From assembly GCA_003488525.1 (NCBI GenBank), contig DNLG01000038.1:25072-35158 (forward strand): 10,087 nt of DNA, read 5' to 3'. The notes under the pieces were generated by a model. It was not told the origin of the DNA. It ran no database searches and saw nothing but the letters and a program-made list of their open reading frames with translations. The stretch comes from Bacteroidota bacterium (GTDB lineage: Bacteria > Bacteroidota > Ignavibacteria > Kapaibacteriales > Kapaibacteriaceae). Below, piece after piece: positions 6,804-10,087 of the stretch; position 1 is the first letter of the stretch; the number at the start of each line of letters is the position of its first letter. The translations under genes and the position numbers were made by a program.

Positions 6804-7277
6804 ATGCGTACTATCCCCACCCCACCGGTTGAGCCGGTGATGCTGCCCCCTATGGAACAACAAACCTCACGTACGGCCATGCTCCGCGAGATGCGCTACA
6901 CCGGCGTGCTGAAGCACGTGGCGGAAGACCTTGCAAAGATGGAGTCTGCCCTTCCTCCCGAACATCGAATGACCGCCAAAAGGCTGCAACGGGAGGTTGG
7001 AGAGGTTCTGGAAGCAGATGGTCTGGCGCACGTCGAACACATCATGGACTCAATGCATGACGGGTATCTTCGGCGACTTGCCCAGGACTTCCCAACGCTT
7101 ACGCCAACTGAACTTCGAATGGCCGCATTCCTGCGCCTACCAATGCCATCAAAGGAGATCGCATCGCTATTCTCCTGCTCCGTGCGCAGCGTGGAGAAGC
7201 ATCGCGAGCGCATGAGAAAGAAGTTTCATCTTGCTCCGCACGAAAGCCTCACAATGTTCCTCGCCTCGCGCGTGTGA
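6804..7277 (+). CDS. Orphan LuxR-type HTH transcription regulator
   Basis: This is a 157-aa protein with a C-terminal LuxR/GerE-type DNA-binding domain (about residues 97-153): FPTLTPTELRMAAFLRLPMPSKEIA, then a recognition helix around SVRSVEKHRERMRKKFHL. The first 20 or so residues are proline-rich and probably disordered. Residues 25-90 are predicted helical and charged, resembling the segment that precedes the HTH in Bacteroidota proteins that also carry tetratricopeptide or two-component sensor parts. There is no receiver domain (no phosphoacceptor aspartate context), no autoinducer-binding domain and no transmembrane helix. It is therefore an output module whose input is unknown. AAAGGA nine bases upstream supports the ATG at 6804. 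It is followed by the terminator at 7321-7365, which likely ends its transcript. It could be controlled by the FNR-like gene upstream, but that is inference. Confidence 0.85.
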   Translation: MRTIPTPPVEPVMLPPMEQQTSRTAMLREMRYTGVLKHVAEDLAKMESALPPEHRMTAKRLQREVGEVLEADGLAHVEHIMDSMHDGYLRRLAQDFPTLTPTELRMAAFLRLPMPSKEIASLFSCSVRSVEKHRERMRKKFHLAPHESLTMFLASRV

Positions 7278-7303
7278 ACCACTCAGCCCCTTAGCCGTCA
7301 ACG

Positions 7304-7319
7304 GAATCTTTGTAGATTC
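7304..7319 (+). promoter_or_regulatory. Candidate Bacteroidota -7 box inside a small palindrome
   Basis: AATCTTTG at 7305-7312 differs by one base from the Bacteroidota -7 consensus TAnnTTTG and is followed by TA, as often seen. It is embedded in GAATCT-TTGT-AGATTC, a perfect 6-bp-arm inverted repeat. If it is a promoter, transcription would begin almost at the first base of the hairpin at 7321. No clear -33 TTG element was found, so support is weak. Confidence 0.25.
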
Positions 7320-7320
7320 G

Positions 7321-7365
7321 TCCTGCCCGACAGCGGTTTCATGCTGCGGGCAGGATTTCTTTTTT
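7321..7365 (+). terminator. Intrinsic terminator, G/C-rich stem with U-tract
   Basis: TCCTGCCCG pairs with CGGGCAGGA (7347-7355), then past a single bulged A, CAGC (7331-7334) pairs with GCTG (7343-7346), around an 8-nt loop. The stem is followed immediately by TTTCTTTTTT. It ends only 15 nt before the start codon of the DUF3098-like gene, so it either closes the LuxR-type transcript or acts as an attenuator for the lysA pair. Confidence 0.9.
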
Positions 7366-7380
7366 ACGACGAGAACTACT

Positions 7381-7647
7381 ATGCCAGCACCAACGAAACG
7401 CCCAGCAACCAAGGCCACGAGCAATGTACGGTGGTCGAGCCCATGGACACCGACGAATTTCATGATGCTCGGCGTCGGCGTAGCCACCATCGTTGTCGGC
7501 TTTCTCCTGCTGGCAACTGGCATCGGACAGTGGGATAACCCGCTGGCCGTTGATGTAGCACCGGTCGTTCTGGTCGTGGGCTACTGCGTCATTATTCCCG
7601 TTGCGATTATTCGATACGGTGCGCGTTCCGGACAGGAAGACCAATGA
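7381..7647 (+). CDS. DUF3098-like small membrane protein
   Basis: The product is an 88-aa inner-membrane protein with two hydrophobic helices, FMMLGVGVATIVVGFLLLATG (about residues 27-47) and VAPVVLVVGYCVIIPVAII (about 59-77), after a basic, proline/threonine-rich N-terminal tail. The pattern of P-x-NF-xx-LG-x-G at the start of helix 1 and a P-x-x-LVVGY second helix matches what I recall of DUF3098, a family found almost only in Bacteroidota and of unknown function. The ATG at 7381 is preferred; upstream in-frame extension would run through the terminator. No strong ribosome-binding site is present (GAGAACTACT upstream). Its stop overlaps the lysA start (ATGA at 7644-7647), so the two are translationally coupled. 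In other Bacteroidota the family tends to sit near ftsX and uppP, which would fit an envelope role; that is recalled, not shown here. Confidence 0.75.
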   Translation: MPAPTKRPATKATSNVRWSSPWTPTNFMMLGVGVATIVVGFLLLATGIGQWDNPLAVDVAPVVLVVGYCVIIPVAIIRYGARSGQEDQ

Positions 7648-8864
7648 GCGGTGATAGTAGCCCGAGCGCAAAGCTTCTGCTCGAATGTGTCGAGCACGTC
7701 TCTACTCCTGTCTATGTGTATCAGGCCGATGTCATTGAACAACAGCTCCAAAGACTGAAGGACGCCTTTGCAGGTGCGGATCTGCGAGTGATGTATGCCT
7801 GCAAGGCACTCTCGACAGGTGCCATTCTACGACTGATGAATGAGCTTGGAACGGGGCTAGATACCGTTTCGATTCAGGAAGTCGAGCTCGGTCTACGAGC
7901 GGGATTCGATCCGTCACGTATCCTGTATACTCCGAGCATGGTTTCGTTCGACGAACTAAGTGCCGTAGCCAAAATCGGAGCGCAGATCAACATCGATACC
8001 ATCAGCGTTCTTGAGCAGTTTGGTAGCGTATTCGGTGGAACAATTCCGGTTTGCATTCGGATCAACCCGCATATCATGGCTGGCGGGAATGAGCGTATCA
8101 GCACGGGGCACATCGATTCAAAGTTCGGGATCTCGATCCATCAGATGCGGCACGTTGAACGCATCGTCACCTCGCATGGTATGCTTATCAATGGTCTTCA
8201 CATGCATACCGGGAGCGACATCCTCGATGCCGATGTCTTCCTTCAGGGGGCTGAACTGCTGTTTGATGTTGCTGAATCGTTCCCGGACCTCACGTTTGTG
8301 GACTTTGGAAGCGGATTCAAAGTCCCGTACAAGCCCGACGATATCTCGACAGACATTGAAGAACTCGGAGCAAAACTCTGTCAGCGGCTAAAGCTTTTCA
8401 ATGAGAAGCGCGCCTCGCCAGTTGCCCTCTGGATCGAACCCGGGAAGTTCCTGGTCAGCCAAGCCGGCACGTTCCTTACACGCGTCAACGTTGTCAAGCA
8501 GACAACATCGACCGTCTTTGCTGGTGTCGACTCGGGCTTTAACCACCTGATCCGCCCCATGCTCTACAACAGCTACCATCACATCACGAACATCTCCAAC
8601 CCAACGGGCACGCCTCGCGTTTACTCCGTGGTCGGATATATCTGCGAAACCGACACGTTTGCATGGGACCGAAAGATCGCTGAGATCCATCAGGGTGATG
8701 TGCTTGCATTCTCAAACGCCGGAGCATACGGGTTTACGATGGCAAGCAACTACAACGGCCGACTGCGACCCGCAGAGGTTCTCATTCGCCACGGACGTAT
8801 TGTCCCGATTCGACGTCGGGAGACGATCGATGACCTGGTGAGGACCGAGCTCGATGGAGAATGA
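7644..8864 (+). CDS. lysA: Diaminopimelate decarboxylase
   Basis: This PLP enzyme converts meso-2,6-diaminopimelate to L-lysine and CO2, the last step of lysine synthesis, in the cytoplasm. At 406 aa the length is normal for the family. The N-terminal alanine-racemase-like barrel carries the PLP lysine K54 in VMYACKALSTG, the HMHTGSDI segment (186-193), DFGSGFKVPY (220-229) that binds the cofactor phosphate, and EPGKFLVSQAG (265-275). The C-terminal domain provides CETDTFA (334-340), whose cysteine reaches the partner active site in the dimer, and AYGFTMASNYNGRLRPAEVL (361-380). GSGFKVPY in place of GGGLG is the Bacteroidota form. AGGA at 7634-7637 serves the ATG at 7644, which overlaps the preceding stop codon. 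The enzyme's substrate is shared with peptidoglycan synthesis, which may explain the envelope-type partner gene. It ends 7 bp from the stop of the convergent gene. Confidence 0.96.
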   Translation: MSGDSSPSAKLLLECVEHVSTPVYVYQADVIEQQLQRLKDAFAGADLRVMYACKALSTGAILRLMNELGTGLDTVSIQEVELGLRAGFDPSRILYTPSMVSFDELSAVAKIGAQINIDTISVLEQFGSVFGGTIPVCIRINPHIMAGGNERISTGHIDSKFGISIHQMRHVERIVTSHGMLINGLHMHTGSDILDADVFLQGAELLFDVAESFPDLTFVDFGSGFKVPYKPDDISTDIEELGAKLCQRLKLFNEKRASPVALWIEPGKFLVSQAGTFLTRVNVVKQTTSTVFAGVDSGFNHLIRPMLYNSYHHITNISNPTGTPRVYSVVGYICETDTFAWDRKIAEIHQGDVLAFSNAGAYGFTMASNYNGRLRPAEVLIRHGRIVPIRRRETIDDLVRTELDGE

Positions 8865-8871
8865 ACGCCCT

Positions 8872-9855
8872 TTAGAACGTCACACTCAGACCCACATTCC
8901 AGGAAGTGACGTTCAGCGGCGCCACCGTGTCAAACGGCCAGTTCATCTTTTCGCGGCGCAGTTCCTTGAACCCATAGGCGATTGCATTGCGAAGAATGAA
9001 GTTCATGACCGGGAGCGATGACGGCGATGAACTTCCGAAAGACTTGATCATCGCAGAAGCAATGCCGTCGGCCACGTCCTCGATAAGTTCACTGCCCGCC
9101 CAGTACCAGAACATGTGGCGTGGGAGCACCTGCGTCCACATGTAGTTGGCGCGAAGACTCAGCGTCGAACCCATCTTCCACTCGATCGTTGGGGCCATCG
9201 TTGAACCGAATCGGACCCCGCCGGTGAAGTCACGCAGCCGTTGCCACTGATCTGGGCCAAGACTTTCGGCATACGTCTGCGGGCTGACTGAGGTCCATGT
9301 CGACTGATCGGTTACAAGCAGGCGTATCGATGAGTTCTCGCCAAGAGCATAGCCGTATCCTGATTCATCAACAGAGCCGAAGCTGATCAGATTTGTAGAC
9401 GTGTGCATGGCAAGGGGCACATTGTCGAACGATGAATCGATGGTTGCCATAGATCCGCTCTGTCCGAAGTGCAGAAAGATCCCGTTGTTCTTAACCTTGA
9501 TAATGTCCTTATCGGTAACCAGACGTCGCCACTGCTCCATCCCTACCGAAGCCCCATACAGAGTCACACCATGGGTCTCACCGGTCAGGCCGGCTCTTGA
9601 GAACATGGCCTGGCCATACGAAGCCATGATGCGGGGCTTGCGCACTGATGCCATCGAGCGGCGACGCTCGCGTCGTGCCTTCTTTTTGTCTTGATCCTTG
9701 TCGTCGCCATCTTCGAGATCAAAGTCAGAAAGCATTTCGTCAATCACCTCATTGACGACGTCGTTCGAATCCTTATCGGCATCCTGGGCCGAAAGGCTGA
9801 CCGGCAATGAGAGGATTGTAAGGATGAGGAGGGAAGTGAACACAGGTGATTTCAC
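8872..9855 (-). CDS. Putative outer-membrane beta-barrel protein, unknown
   Basis: I do not recognise a named family. The 327-aa product has a signal peptide (residues 1-23, likely cleavage LSA|QDA). Next is a highly charged linker, acidic at about 24-56 (DADKDSNDVV, DLEDGDDKDQD) and strongly basic at about 57-67 (KKKARRERRR). From about residue 74 it alternates polar and hydrophobic residues with many aromatic and glycine positions. It ends in NVGLSVTF, a terminal phenylalanine typical of outer-membrane barrels. The start is GTG at 9853-9855, supported by AGGAG (plus-strand 9865-9869) nine bases upstream; no ATG fits as well. It lies 45 bp downstream of another minus-strand gene and is probably in its operon. 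A cytoplasmic alternative is unlikely because of the signal peptide; barrel topology is inferred. Confidence 0.7.
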   Translation of the reverse strand: MKSPVFTSLLILTILSLPVSLSAQDADKDSNDVVNEVIDEMLSDFDLEDGDDKDQDKKKARRERRRSMASVRKPRIMASYGQAMFSRAGLTGETHGVTLYGASVGMEQWRRLVTDKDIIKVKNNGIFLHFGQSGSMATIDSSFDNVPLAMHTSTNLISFGSVDESGYGYALGENSSIRLLVTDQSTWTSVSPQTYAESLGPDQWQRLRDFTGGVRFGSTMAPTIEWKMGSTLSLRANYMWTQVLPRHMFWYWAGSELIEDVADGIASAMIKSFGSSSPSSLPVMNFILRNAIAYGFKELRREKMNWPFDTVAPLNVTSWNVGLSVTF

Positions 9856-9900
9856 GATGAAGGTCTCCTGATGGTTACAGTGAATGTTCGTTGCGTACGC

Positions 9901-10087
9901 CTACTCGCCTTGGACCTCGCCACCGGAAGGTTTGTTTCGACGGCTGCGCATTTTCCTCTCCGTTGGCTTTGCCTCATCGAGATTCTCACGGTAAATGAAC
10001 GCGTCAGAAACATAGGCCTTTGACCTACGCACCTCTCGCTCCTTGCGGCGCGAGGGCGGCGTTCCAAAACCGGAACTGCCACTCTGA
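9901..10087 (-). CDS. C-terminal end of an unidentified basic protein (partial)
   Basis: Reading from the right edge on the minus strand, one frame is open for about 61 codons to a TAG at 9901-9903. The peptide is hydrophilic and rich in R, K, E and S, for example FGTPPSRRKEREVRRSK, then AYVSDAFIYRENLDEAKP, ending in KPSGGEVQGE. It looks like the tail of a longer protein that begins outside the window. It is 45 bp upstream of the GTG of the outer-membrane-type gene and in the same direction, suggesting an operon. A competing arginine-rich frame at 9852-10082 overlaps the next gene and looks less protein-like. No function can be given. Confidence 0.5.
   Translation of the reverse strand, partial: QSGSSGFGTPPSRRKEREVRRSKAYVSDAFIYRENLDEAKPTERKMRSRRNKPSGGEVQGE

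Noticed and set aside
7278..7380. Lysine riboswitch upstream of lysA
   Set aside because: The space between the LuxR-type stop and the terminator is only about 43 nt, far too short for the lysine aptamer.
9852..10082. 76-codon arginine-rich frame on the minus strand
   Set aside because: It overlaps the start of the next gene and has shadow-like composition; the alternative frame ending at 9901 is more protein-like and leaves room for a ribosome-binding site.

Overview
The window is a moderately GC-rich chromosomal segment from a member of the Bacteroidota sensu lato (FCB group). The evidence is a secreted protein with a type IX secretion (T9SS)-style C-terminal tail, a DUF3098-like small membrane protein, a stand-alone LuxR-type HTH protein of the Bacteroidota kind, and an FGSGFKVPY-type lysA. 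The elongation factor G resembles the spirochaete/planctomycete/delta (spd) and mitochondrial EF-G1 type. Together these fit a deep-branching lineage (Kapabacteria/Ignavibacteria-like) better than classical Bacteroidia, but that placement is inference.

Layout. Positions 56-2149 (minus) encode EF-G with no ribosomal-protein neighbours visible. Positions 2150-2401 hold a compact repeat cluster: five perfect G-rich heptamers (a strong G-quadruplex motif), a 62-bp imperfect inverted repeat built from ATTCC...GGAAT-type units, and three and a half AGTACCC heptamers ending exactly at the stop of the next gene. Positions 2402-3622 (minus) encode a 12-helix MFS exporter. Divergent from it, 3724-5676 (plus) encodes a secreted IgGFc-binding-domain-like surface protein. 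Next comes an FNR-like regulator (5836-6543), which has four cysteines at FNR-like spacing and palindromes of FNR-box geometry on both sides. A 260-bp gap with inverted repeats leads to an orphan LuxR-type HTH protein (6804-7277) and a strong intrinsic terminator (7321-7365). That is followed by a translationally coupled pair, DUF3098-like and lysA (7381-8864). Convergent with lysA, at a distance of only 7 bp, are a putative outer-membrane protein (8872-9855, GTG start) and upstream of it the C-terminal end of an unidentified basic protein running off the window.

How the genes work together. Most of the window is ordinary chromosomal content: translation, lysine/DAP synthesis, envelope and transport. 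The parts that deserve a second look are the heptamer/palindrome repeat cluster upstream of fusA, the FNR-like regulator with its candidate operators and the orphan LuxR-type output protein next to it, and the terminator placed 15 nt in front of the DUF3098-lysA pair. I did not find a clear novel defence or mobile system.
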